DNA of 64,000 nt from Sarcophilus harrisii. Lineage: Eukaryota > Chordata > Mammalia > Dasyuromorphia > Dasyuridae. The stretch is taken from positions 519,955,665 through 520,019,664 of the forward strand of contig NC_045427.1 in the NCBI RefSeq assembly GCF_902635505.1, in the 5' to 3' direction. The notes under the pieces are model-generated. The model was not told where the DNA came from, did no database searches, and worked only from the letters and a program-made list of their open reading frames with translations. Position 1 is the first letter of the stretch, and the number at the start of each line of letters is the position of its first letter. A program made the position numbers and the translations under genes. Shown here piece by piece: positions 33,501 through 43,890 of this stretch.

Positions 33501-34080
33501 GTTTGCACCCCAAAATTATCATTAAAAAGGGGAAAGGATCTACATGTACAAAAACATTTATCTTTTTTTTTTGTGGTGACAAAAAACTGGAAATTGAAGC
33601 AATACTCATTAGTTGAGGAATGGCTGAAGAAATGAGATGTGAATATAATGGAATATTATTGTGCTATAAGAAATGACAGACTGATTTCTGAAAAATCTAG
33701 AAAGATTTACATGAAGTGATACTAAGTGAAGTGAGCAGAACCAGAGAAACATTGTACACAAGCACAGCAACATTTTGCTATAATTAACTGTGATAGACTT
33801 AGTTCTTCTCAGCAATTCAATAATCCATGATAATTCCAAAAGACTCAGAAAATATTATCCACATACAGATCAAAACATACTGTTTTTGCTTTTTTTTTTT
33901 TTTTTTTGGTGGTGTTTCTCTTTTGTTCTGTTTCTTCTTTCACAATATGACTAATGTGGTCATTTGTTCATATATTAGCAATATATAACCTATATTAGAT
34001 TGCTTGCTATCTTGGGGAAGAAGGGTGTGAAGGGAGGGAGAAAAAATTTGAAATTCAAAATCTTATAAAAAATGAATGTT
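27545..34080 (+). mobile_element. L1, nearly full length, decayed, with inserted RPL7A pseudogene
   Basis: Order of parts: 5' UTR (27,545-28,050), ORF1 region (about 28,100-29,220), inter-ORF region (30,050-30,540), ORF2 (about 30,480-33,760), 3' UTR to about 34,080. The endonuclease is seen as DIYCIQETRK (30,570-30,600). Reverse transcriptase motifs are SVDADKAFEKIYS (about 32,245), SGVKQGCPLF (about 32,424) and FAED at the catalytic FADD position (about 32,566), so one catalytic residue is altered. The C-terminus resembles other copies. Many stops and frameshifts break both ORFs, and no long frame survives. A processed RPL7A copy splits it at 29,235-30,050. Confidence 0.88.
29235..30050 (+). 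pseudogene. RPL7A: Processed pseudogene of ribosomal protein L7a
   Basis: An intronless copy of the large-subunit protein eL8 (L7a). It starts MPKGKKAKGKKVALAPVVIK and later, in other frames, shows [31 protein letters not shown] and [15 protein letters not shown], in the same order as the 266-residue parent. The first frame runs only 71 codons (29,247-29,462); at least two frameshifts and a stop separate it from the C-terminal frame (29,753-30,034), and part of the middle is lost, so it is not functional. A parent-like 3' UTR scrap (ccctacataaaa) follows. It sits inside an L1, whose inter-ORF text resumes at about 30,050, and was probably made by L1 machinery. Confidence 0.93.
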
Positions 34081-34480
34081 GAAAGAAGAATCAGAAATAC
34101 ATTGTATAACAGCAAGATTGTGTGATGATAAACTATGAAAGACTTGGTTCTTCTCATTAGTACAGTGATCCAAGGCAATCCCAATAAATTTTGGATAGAA
34201 AATGCTATCTGCCTCCAGAGAGAGAACTATGAAGACTGAATGTAAATCAACGCATACTATGTTTACTTCCTTCCCCCCCCCCCCACCTTTTTTCTTTTGT
34301 TTTTTTTTTTCTCATGGATTTTTTCTTTAGTTCTGATTTTTCTCTCCCAATATGATTCATAAAGAAATGTGTTTTTAAAAAATGAATGTACATGTAAAAC
34401 CAGAAAAAATAAAACAATTAAAAAATAGAAAAAACCCTTCTAATCTTAAAAAAAAAAAAAAGAAAAAATGAATGTTGAAA
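34081..34480 (+). mobile_element. L1 3' end (second copy, head-to-tail)
   Basis: Repeats the 3' region of the preceding L1: 'acattgtataacagcaagat', 'gacttggttcttctcattag', 'ccagagagagaactatgaag', then C- and T-runs and an A-rich tail. Confidence 0.8.
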
Positions 34481-34599
34481 ACTGTAACTGAGAAAAAAAT
34501 TATGATACTAGTTACACAAAAGGGTGGGGGAAAGACCCTTGTAACAAATATGTAAAGTCAAACAAAACAAATTCCCGTATTAGATGTGTTTTTAAAAAA

Positions 34600-34965
34600 G
34601 TGTGTCTCATTCTGTACTTTGAATCTGTCATCTCTCTGTTAGAAGATGGGTAGTATGTTTCATTACTGGTTCTCTGGAATCATGGTTGGTATTATGTTGA
34701 TCACTATTCTTAAGTCTTTCAAAGTTGTTTGCATTTACAATGTTATTGTTGTAAAAATTGTTCTCTTGATTTTACTCACTTCATTCTGTATCAGTTCCTA
34801 CAAGTTTTCCCAAGTTTCTTTGAAATTGTCCCTTTTGTCATTTCTATACACTAATATCAATTATATTAATGTACCATAATGTGTTCAGCATTGATGGACA
34901 CCCCTTGGGTTTCCAATTCTTTACTACTACAAAAAGAGCTGCCAAAAGCAATTTTAAAAGCATTT
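34600..34965 (-). mobile_element. L1 3' end
   Basis: Reversed ORF2 end: 'taatgtaccataatgtgttc', 'gatggacaccccttgggttt', 'caaaaagagctgccaaaagc'. It faces the L1 copies on its left. Confidence 0.8.
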
Positions 34966-34969
34966 TTGC

Positions 34970-35235
34970 TGGGGGGAAGTAGGGGGGAGTTCTTACTTGT
35001 GTCCAATTCCTTAAGATCCCGTTTGGGGTTTTCTTGGTAAAGATATTGGGGTGGTTTGCCATTTTCTTCACCAACTCATTTTGCAGATGAGGAAACTGAA
35101 GCAAACAGGGTTAAGTGACTTGCTTAGGGTCACACAACTAATAAGTGACTGAAGCTAAATTTGAATTCAAGATGAGTCTTTCAAACTCTAGATACAACAC
35201 TGTCTCTACTGCATTCCCCAGTTGCCTCATTTTTG
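34970..35235 (-). repeat. tRNA-derived marsupial CORE-type SINE, long form
   Basis: Reverse order: 'ggttttcttggtaaagatat', 'gcagatgaggaaactgaagc', 'cttagggtcacacaactaat', ending 'ccccagttgcctca'. Confidence 0.85.
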
Positions 35236-35640
35236 AGCATAGAGGTCATTCTTCTCTTTTTAAAAAATCTTTTTAGAATAAGAGTGTCCTAGTTTTGTCC
35301 CTGGGTCAAAGTGAATACACAGTTTAATGATTAAGGGTCACTGGCTAAATGAATTCACAGCTCTTCCAATAATATATTAATTGTTGTCTTTTCCCAAAGT
35401 TCTCCCAACATTTGTCATTTTCATGGTTTGGTCTTCTAAGAATAATGTCAGAAATACTAAAGTTTATAATGATCTATGTTCAGCAAGGAATGTTGAAGAC
35501 AACAAAAATATGTATTTAAAATTAGATTAAGTTTTTAAAAAGAAAAGAATCAAAGGAGGGATCAAGAAAATTGCTCAAAGTACATAGAATAATGAGAATA
35601 GTTGGTATAGATATTCTGCATATACTTATAAAATATAGTT
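35236..35640. other. Intergenic, unassigned
   Basis: No gene or clear element. An A-rich stretch near 35,510-35,550 may be an old retroelement tail. Confidence 0.45.
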
Positions 35641-35800
35641 TCCCCCTTTAGAATGTAAACAATTCTTTGAAAGCAGAAATAATTTCATTCTTTGTATTTA
35701 TATCCCCAGCACTTATCACCTTGCTTGGTACATAGAAGGTGCTTAATATATACATGTTGACTTATTCATTGATTGATTGATGACAGAAAAAAACACTGGA
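35641..35800 (+). mobile_element. L2 LINE 3' end
   Basis: 'cccccttta', 'gaatgtaaacaattctttga', 'tatatccccagcacttatca', 'ggtgcttaatatatacatgt', then GATT repeats. Confidence 0.75.
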
Positions 35801-35879
35801 CTACTTAATTCCTATTTTGCTGCTGCTTTTCTGCCAATGAAAATGAACTTTAGACTGGAAAGGAGAAAAAAAATATAGT

Positions 35880-36835
35880 TAAATAGGGCATTGCTATTCA
35901 AAATTAGTTAGGTGCTGATAAGAGAGTACTTAATTGCCCTTGATAAATGCAAGTCACCTGGTCCAAATGAACAATTTCTTGGTTACTGAAAGAACTGGAA
36001 AATGTGATAGCTGAGCCTCTGTCAGTGATCTCAGAATGAATGGGAGAAGACTTGCAGGAATGGAGAAGGGCAAATGTCCCTGGAGAATGGAATCTGAAAC
36101 TACAGGCAAGTGAACTGAACTTCAATTTCCCCCACCATTCTATAATACATTATTAAAGGGATAGCTTGAGTGTATCATTTACAAAGGAAAATGGTGATCA
36201 CTAAGAATTAATTTTTTTTTTTTTAAAGAACAGATCATGTGGTGAAGTTATGCTTTTTGTCACTGTATTTTATTATTCTTGGAGTTTTTTTGGATATGTG
36301 TTTTCTTTTGCAACATGGCTAATACGGAAATGTTTTGCCTGACTGTGTACATATAATTGACATCAAATTGCTGGCCTTCTAAAGGAAAGAGGAGGGAAGA
36401 AGAGAAAAATTTAGAACTCAAATTTTTTAAAAATGTTAAAAAGCTTTGTTCACATGTAACTGAGAAAAAAAATCAAATTAGAATGCCAAACAAAACAACA
36501 ACAACAACAACAACAAACTAGATCATATTAGGCAAAATTCATTCCCCTTTTTTTTCTTTCTTTGACATAGTTACCAAAGTGTTGTGATAGAGGAATATTA
36601 TGCAAAAATATACCTAGATTTCAACAAAGCATTTGATCAAGTGTATTCTCCAGGGAGAAATGATGAACTGATAATATAGTAGTTGTGGATTCAAAACTGG
36701 TTAATTGACTGGACTCCAAAGGTAGTCAATCATTAATGATGTCTATTTGAAAGATCTCTAGTTGAATACCCAAAGGATCAATGCTTTACCTTCTGCATTT
36801 GACCTTCTTGACAAAATTTTAGCAGGTATTATTGA
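35880..36835 (+). mobile_element. CR1/L3 LINE fragment A, interrupted by L1
   Basis: 'ttaattgcccttgataaatg', 'caagtcacctggtccaaatg', 'ggagaagggcaaatgtccct' belong to the region before the reverse transcriptase. After the L1 insertion the frame IYLDFNKAFDQVYSPG (about 36,610-36,660) is the reverse-transcriptase DFxKAFD motif. Non-functional. Confidence 0.75.
36240..36515 (+). mobile_element. L1 3' end inserted in CR1/L3 fragment A
   Basis: L1 3' UTR: 'gcaacatggctaatacggaa', 'agaaaaatttagaactcaaa', 'gttcacatgtaactgagaaa', ending in (CAA)n. Similar words aacagatcatgtgg before and aactagatcatatta after may be the target-site duplication. Confidence 0.75.
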
Positions 36836-37032
36836 AGGGAGGAGGCTAGTTAATGTCTAGAAAACTAAATGATGATCACAAAGCCCCATCAAGTACAAGA
36901 CACCCAAGACTAACTTCATATTCTTTTTGACAAGATTACTAGATTAATAAAACAAATAGATGTGATTGTAGGTGTAGTTTGCCTAGATTTTAGCAAAGCA
37001 TTTGATGGTGTCCCTCACAATTTTCTTGTGGA

Positions 37033-37285
37033 AAAAGGAAGGAAATAAGCATTTATTAAGCATCGACTGTATTCCAGGAACTGTGCTAAGTGCTTTACAA
37101 ATATTTTCATTTGATTCTCATAAGATCCCTGGGAAGTAGTATAATAATTATCTCTAGTTAATGCAGTAAGAAACAAAGTGAATTGCCTAAGTCACAGATA
37201 GTATCTGCACTGCATATAAATTCATATGTTTGAGACTCCAGGTCCAGTCCTCTATCCACTGTGTCATTTAAATTGCCTACTTGAG
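37033..37285 (-). repeat. MIR-type SINE
   Basis: 'aataagcatttattaagcat', 'ctgtgctaagtgctttacaa', 'catttgattctcataagatc', 'gaattgcctaagtcacagat': a long reverse MIR. Confidence 0.8.
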
Positions 37286-37290
37286 CTATG

Positions 37291-38285
37291 TTAAAGCTCC
37301 TTAAACTGTGAGTCAGGACCCTATACTGAATGTGGGGATCACAAAAAATTTGACAATTGTAAAAGGTTTCTGAATACTCAGTGTCCTGCAGTCTCAAATA
37401 TTCTGACAAGATTTAATTGTTTATATAGCAATAAACAAGTACATGCATCTCATTAATGTGCAAATCACTTTAAAAATTGTATTAAAGCATTTTATTTACA
37501 AAACATATGCATGGGTAATTTTTCAACATTGACCCTTGCAAAACTTTCTGTTCCAAATTTTTCCCTCCTTCCCCCTACTCCCTCCCCTAGATAGCAGATA
37601 GTCTAATACATGTTACATATATTAAAATACATTTTAAATCCTATATATGTATACATATTTATACAGTTTTCTTGCTTAACAAGAAAAATCAGATCAAGAA
37701 AGAAAAAAAAACCTGAGGAAAAAAACAAAATGCAAGCAAACATCAACAGAAAGAGTGAAAATGCTGCGTTGTGTTCCATACTCAGTTCCCACAGGCCTCT
37801 CTCTAAGTGTTGATGGCTCTCTTCATCACTGAACTGGTTTAAATCATCTCATTGTTGAAGAGAGCCACGTCCATCAGAATTGATCATTATATAGTCTTGT
37901 TGCCGTGTATGATGATATCCTGGTTCTGCTTATTTCACTCAGCATCAGTACATGTAAGTCTCTCCAGGCCTTTCTGAAATCATTCTGCTGGTCATTTCTT
38001 ACAGAACAATAATATTCCATAACATTTATATACCATAATTTATTTAGCCATTCTCCAATTGATGGGCATCCATTCAGTTTCCAGTTTCTAGCCACTACAT
38101 AAAGGGCTGCCACAAACATTTTATGCAAATCACTTTTAATATATGGTAAAATTATATGTATACTAAAGAATTGTTTAAAAATAATTTTTTTTTGTATTTG
38201 TATACCCATTTTATATGTCCATATATTCAAGGCCCATAAAAATTTCTCTGGTGAAAAGGTGTCAGAAAAAAGTTAAGAAGCTCTG
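37291..38285. mobile_element. hAT-like non-autonomous DNA element, split by L1
   Basis: The left end (aaagctccttaaactgtgag, then tcaggaccc) and right end (aagttaagaagctctg) are inverted repeats of the GCTTCTTAAACTGTGGGTCG-type terminus. Internal text 'atgtggggatcacaaaaaat' and 'aaaaatttctctggtgaaaa' also mirrors itself. An L1 3' end occupies 37,480-38,165. No transposase. Confidence 0.65.
37480..38165 (-). mobile_element. L1 3' end inside the hAT-like element
   Basis: Well preserved: read on the minus strand it encodes FVAALYVVARNWKLNGCPSI, then GEWLNKLWYINVMEYYCSVR and AWRDLHVLMLSEISRTRIS, open for 118 codons, followed by the 3' UTR and A-rich end (37,480-37,880). Only the ORF2 C-terminus is present. 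Confidence 0.92.
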
Positions 38286-39229
38286 GGTTATGTGATGGAA
38301 CCATTGGGAGGATTTAAAAGCAGCTGACTGAACCAGACCTAAAAAGTAGTCATTGATAGTTTGCTGTTAACTTACAGGAGTTCAGTGATCTCACCTTGGG
38401 AATCTGCCCTTGATCTGTGCTATTTAGCAATTTTATCAACGACTTGGATAATAGATTATACACCTATCAAATATACAAAATGCATAAAGCTGAAGGATTT
38501 AGGGACATAGTAAACATGTTGGATTACACGATCAAGATCTAAGAATTTCTTAATAGGTTAAAATCTTGGGCTGAATGTGGTTCAAAAAAGCAATTTCACA
38601 AGTAGAAGATGGGGTACATATGACTAGATGGTAGTTCACTTGAAAAAGATCTGGTAGGTTTAGTGGACTTCAACCTCAGTATTAATCAACAACATAATAA
38701 GACAAGCAGAAAAGCTAATATAGTCTTAAACTATGTTAAAAGGGACATAGTATCCAGGATTATGGAGATGATGGTTCCATATACTTTGTCCCAGGCAAAT
38801 TATAAAATAAATATGGAGATTAAATCTGGATACCACAATGGAGAATGGACAGTGCTAAATTAGAGTATCCAAAGGGAAAAAAATCAAGATGATAAAAAAC
38901 CCCAAATATTTGGGTTTGTGCCAAATGAGGATGGTTTAAAGGAAATGGAAATGCTTGCCCAGTTCAAGAGCAAGTTTGGGGGATGTATTATCATAGCTCA
39001 TTGTGTTTATATCCTGACTCTCAAGCAATGCAGTATATGGCTATGGACCATTATTTGAACATACAGGAGAACACAGAAATATTATACCAGCTTTGAGTTG
39101 TCTCTCCCAGCAGTCAGCACTACATGGAACATGTAGACAAAATAAGAAGCAGTGAGAAAGACCAGATCACTTCAGGTGAGTTGTTGAAAACTCCCCAGAA
39201 TCTCACCTAACCATTCATCCCTGGATATC

Positions 39230-39440
39230 TCAGTGACACCATGGATGGAATACAGATCTTGAGTCAAGGTACCCTAAATTTGCATCTGGCCTCAGACATT
39301 TACTAGATGTGTGGCAAGCCAGTTAACCTGTTTCTGACTCAGTTTCTTCATCTGTAAAGTGAGATAATTATAACACATATTATTGTGGGAATCAAGTATG
39401 ATTGCATGTGTAAAGTGTTTTGTAAATCTTAAAGGCTATA
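39230..39440 (+). repeat. MIR/CORE-type SINE
   Basis: 'ctcagtgacaccatggatgg', 'atctggcctcagacatttac', 'ttcatctgtaaagtgagata', 'gtgtaaagtgttttgtaaat'. Confidence 0.75.
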
Positions 39441-39659
39441 CCATCACTAGCTCTATTCCTTATTATACATTCTGGCATAAATATCCCAAAGAATAAGAGT
39501 CATTATTGACAATCTTTTGCCAAAGCTGATTGCAGCTTTGAAATTGCTATATAAATGCTACTTACTGTGATCATTGATTGATATTGGATTTATTGTTTTG
39601 CAATTGAATTATTGTTCTGCATTTGATAGTTTTAAAAATTACATTATTGATTTTAGCAT

Positions 39660-39985
39660 TCTTTTTTTTTTTTTTTTTTTTTTAGAAATTTTGAGTTCCC
39701 AATTTTTTCCCTCTTTCTAGGTCCTCCCCCACCTACTACAAAGGCAAGTGAAAGGATATCCATTATATATATGAAGTCATGCAAAGCAGATTTTTATATC
39801 AGTTTTGTTGCAAAAAAGCAACAAAAGTAGTGGAAAAAATATGCTCCAGTCTGCACTTAGAGTTCATCAGTTTTTTCTGTAAAAGTAGACAGAATTTTGC
39901 TTTGTGAGTTCTTTAGAATCATCACGGATCATTGTATTGATTAGAGTAGCTAAATTTTTCACAGCTGAACTTATTATAGTATTAC
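39660..39985 (-). mobile_element. L1 3' end with poly-A
   Basis: A T run of about 23 (reverse poly-A) is followed by 'gagttcccaattttttccct' and later 'agaatcatcacggatcattg', the reversed L1 3' UTR. Confidence 0.75.
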
Positions 39986-39988
39986 TGT

Positions 39989-40205
39989 TGGGCAGCTAGG
40001 TGGCACAGTGGATGGAGCACCTCTTTATGAGTTCAAACACTGACCTCAGATACTTACTAGCTATGTGATTCTGGGCAAATCATTTAACTTGTTTGCCTCA
40101 GTTTCCTCATCTGTAAAGTGAGCTAGAGAAGGGAATGGCAAACCATTTCAATATCTTTGCCAAGAACATCCCAAATGGGGTCATAAAGAATCAGACAAGA
40201 CTGCT
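39989..40205 (+). repeat. tRNA-derived marsupial CORE-type SINE, long form
   Basis: 'gggcagctaggtggcacagt' head, 'gtttcctcatctgtaaagtg' core and 'aagaatcagacaagactg' end: nearly complete. Confidence 0.9.
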
Positions 40206-40439
40206 TGCTTTTAGAGGCAAAATTTGACTATGGACAGATACCTTCTGCCTACTTCTGACTTTGTATGATTTCTCTTTGGGTTGAGTCACCTGAATTGGTT
40301 GCTGAACTGGAAAAACTGATGACATAAGTTGCATGATGGCGATTACTGGAAAGGAAATGTTTCTAATTTCCAGATCCTGTGGTTTTAACAGGGCAGCTTC
40401 TAGTTAGTCCCTGTGCTAAATAGATATATAGACAATCAG

Positions 40440-40800
40440 AAATATTAACTTAAAAATCCATCATATTTGATCAACTGCGATCTATTTGGCTCTTCTCAGC
40501 AATATGGTGATTCAGGACAATTCCAATAGAAATGGAATGGAAAATGCCATCTGCATCCAGAGAGAGAACTATGGGGACTGAATGTAGATTGAAGTATAGT
40601 ATTTCTAGCTTTTTGTTTGTTTGATCTGATTTTTCTTTTTAAACATGACAGATGGAAATATGTTTAAAAGGATTGAATATGTATAATTGTATATGTATAA
40701 CTTGGATTGCTTGCTGTCTTGGGGAAGGAGGAAAAATGAATATTGGAAATTGTTTTTCTGTATATTTAGAAAAATGGAATACTATTGAGGGGAATAAATC
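40440..40800 (+). mobile_element. L1 3' end
   Basis: 'ttggctcttctcagcaatat', 'gccatctgcatccagagaga', 'gaactatggggactgaatgt', then the UTR to about 40,795. Confidence 0.8.
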
Positions 40801-41219
40801 CATCATATTCAATCACATATAGATATAATTACAGCTCTTCTTACAAATACATACACACAGACATACACATATCCTTTGTAGAGCAAGTTAAGTAGACATA
40901 ATTCCCACCTTCTAGAACAGAGATAGGAAATATCCTTGCCATCTATATGCCTTCGGCTTAATTTCATTTATTTCTATTTCATTATTATATGATGTAAATA
41001 AATTCATTATTTTCAGGAACAAAAAACCCCGGAAAGGCTGTTATTTGTACTCATAGTTGCAAAAGCCCAACATAGCCTCAAAATTTTATATTGTAATGCC
41101 CCAAAAGGCCACAAGGAGGAAGTACCACTCCATGAAAATAGATTTTAAAATGACACTCCTCGCTTTTTTTTTTTTTTTTTAAGGCTAAAAAGAGTGGGGG
41201 TTTTTCCCCCTGAAAAGAA

Positions 41220-41465
41220 TGAGGAAAGGAAAAAGGGAATAAACATTTATGTAGCATTATGTATCAGCACTATACTAAACACTTTCTAAATAAATATTTG
41301 ACCCTCAGAACAACCTTGCAAGAGAGTGGCAATTATTCCCATTTTACAGTCAAGGAAACTAAGGCAAAGAGGTTTAGTAATTTTACAAGGGGCACACATT
41401 TAGTAAGTCTCTGAGGACTTCCTTATTTACAGACCCAACACTTCATTCACTGAACCATAGGAAAA
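41220..41465 (-). repeat. MIR-type SINE
   Basis: Reverse MIR: 'cactatactaaacactttct', 'gaccctcagaacaaccttgc', 'cattttacagtcaaggaaac'. Confidence 0.8.
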
Positions 41466-41621
41466 GTCTTTATTATGAAGGATGGGCTAAGGGATATATA
41501 TAAGGATGGGAAAGGAATACAAGAGATAATTTAGGTTAAAAACAAGACATTAATAACATCTGTTTTGAGAAAAAGAAAGTGAAAAAAGGGAGAATTTGTC
41601 TTTTTGAGACACATAATTTTT

Positions 41622-41855
41622 TAAATTTTATTTTATTTTTAAAAAGAACAAGAAAAAAGAAAAACAGAAAAGGAATACAAAACAAAATGAAATAAAACAA
41701 AGGAAAACATTGTCATGTGCCCAGCAGAACATTAAGGAAGATTCAAAACATTTAACAATAAATTACCAGATCAAGAAAGTATATGTGTATGTGTATGAAT
41801 ATATATATATATAAATTATATTTATGAGTATCCATCTTTACTAAAAAGGGAGAAT
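41622..41855 (-). repeat. Unclassified interspersed repeat, copy 2
   Basis: Same element as 18,490-18,680 (cagaaaaggaatacaaaaca, gtgcccagcagaacat, attaccagatcaagaaagta, then a TA/TG run and tgagtatccatctt). The downstream pyrimidine-rich part of copy 1 is missing. Orientation tentative. Confidence 0.6.
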
Positions 41856-42059
41856 TCCAAGAACACTTCTATTTCCAAATTTTGTGTAGAAATTAAAATA
41901 CTCATAATAACACATTCATTCTAACAATATATTTTTCATGTTTCTAATACAAATAGCAATTTTTGGTTACTACTCCTGGTTGGTATTTCTTTAAAGGGCA
42001 GTCTTTGCATACATGTGGGTATATTTGACTATGTCTTACCACAAAGCTAGGCAGTATAG

Positions 42060-42945
42060 CTAGCCTTCTGGATGATAGAGTTAGGATCTTGACAAGCTCT
42101 AAAATTGAGTTGAATCTAATAAGATTAAATTTAATAGGGATAAAATGTAAAGTCTTAAACAGAGTTCAAGAAAGTGAAGGCCTGGTTAGATTGCTGTTGA
42201 TTTAAGAAAGACCAGGGGATTTTAATGAACTATAAGTTCAAATGAATCAGCAACATGACGTGGCAGCCAAGAAAGCTCATGTGATCTTGGGCTGCACTGA
42301 AAGGCTTAACTCTGGGGAATAAGGAGGTAACAGTCCTTCTCTACTTTGCCTGGTCTAACTATATCTGAATTATTACAGTTGATTCTGGGTGGCACATTTT
42401 AGAAAGGACATTTTGATAAGCTGGAGAATGTTCAGAAAAGAATAACTGAGAAGGTAAAGTTTCCTGACTATGCCATATTTCAATCTGTTGAAAGAATTGG
42501 GGGCAGATTAACCAAAGAAGAGAAATTCTCTTTAAATGTTTGAAAAATTGTTATGTGGAAAAGGAATTATTCGGCTTGAACTCAGAGGACAAAGCTAGGA
42601 GTTCCTGGTAGAAGATGTAGAGACAATTTTAAGTTTGATGTCAAAAAATTTTTTCCTGAGAATGAAAGCTTCTGGGGCGCACAATGCATAGAATCTTAGA
42701 ACCAGGAAAACTTGAGTTCAAATGTGAACTCAGATATTTAACTGGGAAAGTCATTTAACCCCAGTTCCTTTGGGGAAGAGAGAATGAAACTTGCCCCAAA
42801 GTAGTATGAGATACCCCTCTCTGGAAATTTTCATACAAAACCCATTTGTTGGGTTCATGATAGGAAGGATTTTTTTTTTCCCAGATATGAGTTAGATTAG
42901 ATGGCCACAGTTCTTTTTCAACAAATTCTGTGATGTTGTATTTCT
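42060..42945 (+). mobile_element. CR1/L3 LINE 3' part, interrupted by a SINE
   Basis: 'gttgaatctaataagattaa', 'gtaaagtcttaaac', 'acatgacgtggcagccaaga', 'tcttgggctgcactgaaagg', then readable WVAHFRKDI and DKLENVQKRIT-like text at 42,385-42,450, and the 3' end at 42,880-42,945 (gttagattagatggccacag). A SINE splits it at 42,662-42,785. Confidence 0.78.
42662..42785 (+). repeat. CORE-type SINE inside CR1/L3
   Basis: 'agaaccaggaaaacttgagt', 'aactcagatatttaac', 'gaaagtcatttaaccccagt'. Confidence 0.65.
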
Positions 42946-43079
42946 ATATGCCTCTATCTCTGTGCCTCTCTGTTTATCTCTTTTATTGTATATTTCTGCT
43001 TATGTTTCTTTTTCAGTGTCTTCTTCCTTTTCCTTTTTTCCTCACATTCCTTTTCCCCTTTCTATTTCTTCTTCAATTG

Positions 43080-43595
43080 GATATAAACTCTATCTATCAG
43101 TTGGGGAATGGCTGAACAAGTTGTGGTATATGATTGTGTTGGAATACTATTGTACGATAACAAATGACAAAAAGGATGATTTCAGAAAAGCCTGGAAAGA
43201 CTTACATGAACTAATGCAGAGTGAAGTAAGCAGAATCAGGAAAAGATTATATCTTGTAGCAGGAATATCGTGTAATGAAAAATTGTGAGTGACTTAGTTC
43301 TTCTCATCAATACAATCATCCAAGACAATTCCAAAGGATTAATGATAAAGAACTGATAATTTCTGAATACAGACTGTAGCATACTATTTTCACTTTCTTT
43401 TTTTTTGTTGGAATTTTCTTATACAAAATGGAAATGTTTTACATAATCAGATTGCTTACTGTCTCAGGGAAGGAATATAGGGGAAAGGAGGAAGAAAGAG
43501 AGAGAATTTGAAACTTAAAACTTAAAAAAATACAAATGTATAAAATTGTTTCTAAATGTAATTCTGGAGAAAAATAGCATTAAAAAAAGCTGTCA
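43080..43595 (+). mobile_element. L1 3' end
   Basis: Frame SVGEWLNKLWYMIVLEYYCT, then DFRKAWKDLHELMQSEVSRI (43,090-43,240), the ORF2 C-terminus, then 3' UTR. A C/T-rich stretch precedes it (42,960-43,075). The open frame here is LINE text. Confidence 0.88.
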
Positions 43596-43734
43596 ATTGT
43601 CTCAAAGAAACTTGTTTCCCCCTTAAAACAAATTTTGTTTGTGATCCTTAATGGATTTTTTTCCTATATGTATCAATGAAATCTTTGCAGGAAAATATTT
43701 AATAACCATGCTCCAGGAACTTAGAGCTAAGATA

Positions 43735-43890
43735 AGATAATAAAAAGGCTCTTCAGAGATTATCTAATCCAACTTCCTTATTTTACCCTTAAAGAAATTG
43801 TGGCCCAGGAAAGTTATGTGACTTATTAAAGGAAATATGAACAGTTACAAGTAGAGGTATCAGAAGCCAGACATTACTGTATAGTGTTTC
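43735..43890 (-). repeat. MIR-like fragment
   Basis: 'gagattatctaatccaactt', 'gaaattgtggcccagg', 'gttatgtgacttatt'. Confidence 0.6.

Larger units (their letters stand above)
36836..39030 (+). mobile_element. CR1/L3 LINE fragment B, interrupted by MIR, hAT-like element and L1
   Basis: Left piece 36,836-37,032 encodes VCLDFSKAFDGVPHNFLV. Right piece from about 38,290 continues with SVLFSNFINDLDN (about 38,415-38,460) and then the C-terminal region and beyond (ccaggattatggagatgatg; aatgaggatggtttaaagga). The pieces follow each other in LINE order, so one element has been split by later insertions. Confidence 0.75.

Noticed and set aside
37874-38230. 118-codon minus-strand frame that looks like a conserved protein
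   Set aside because: It is the C-terminus of L1 ORF2 (LWYINVMEYY motif), repeated at 25,990 and 43,110.
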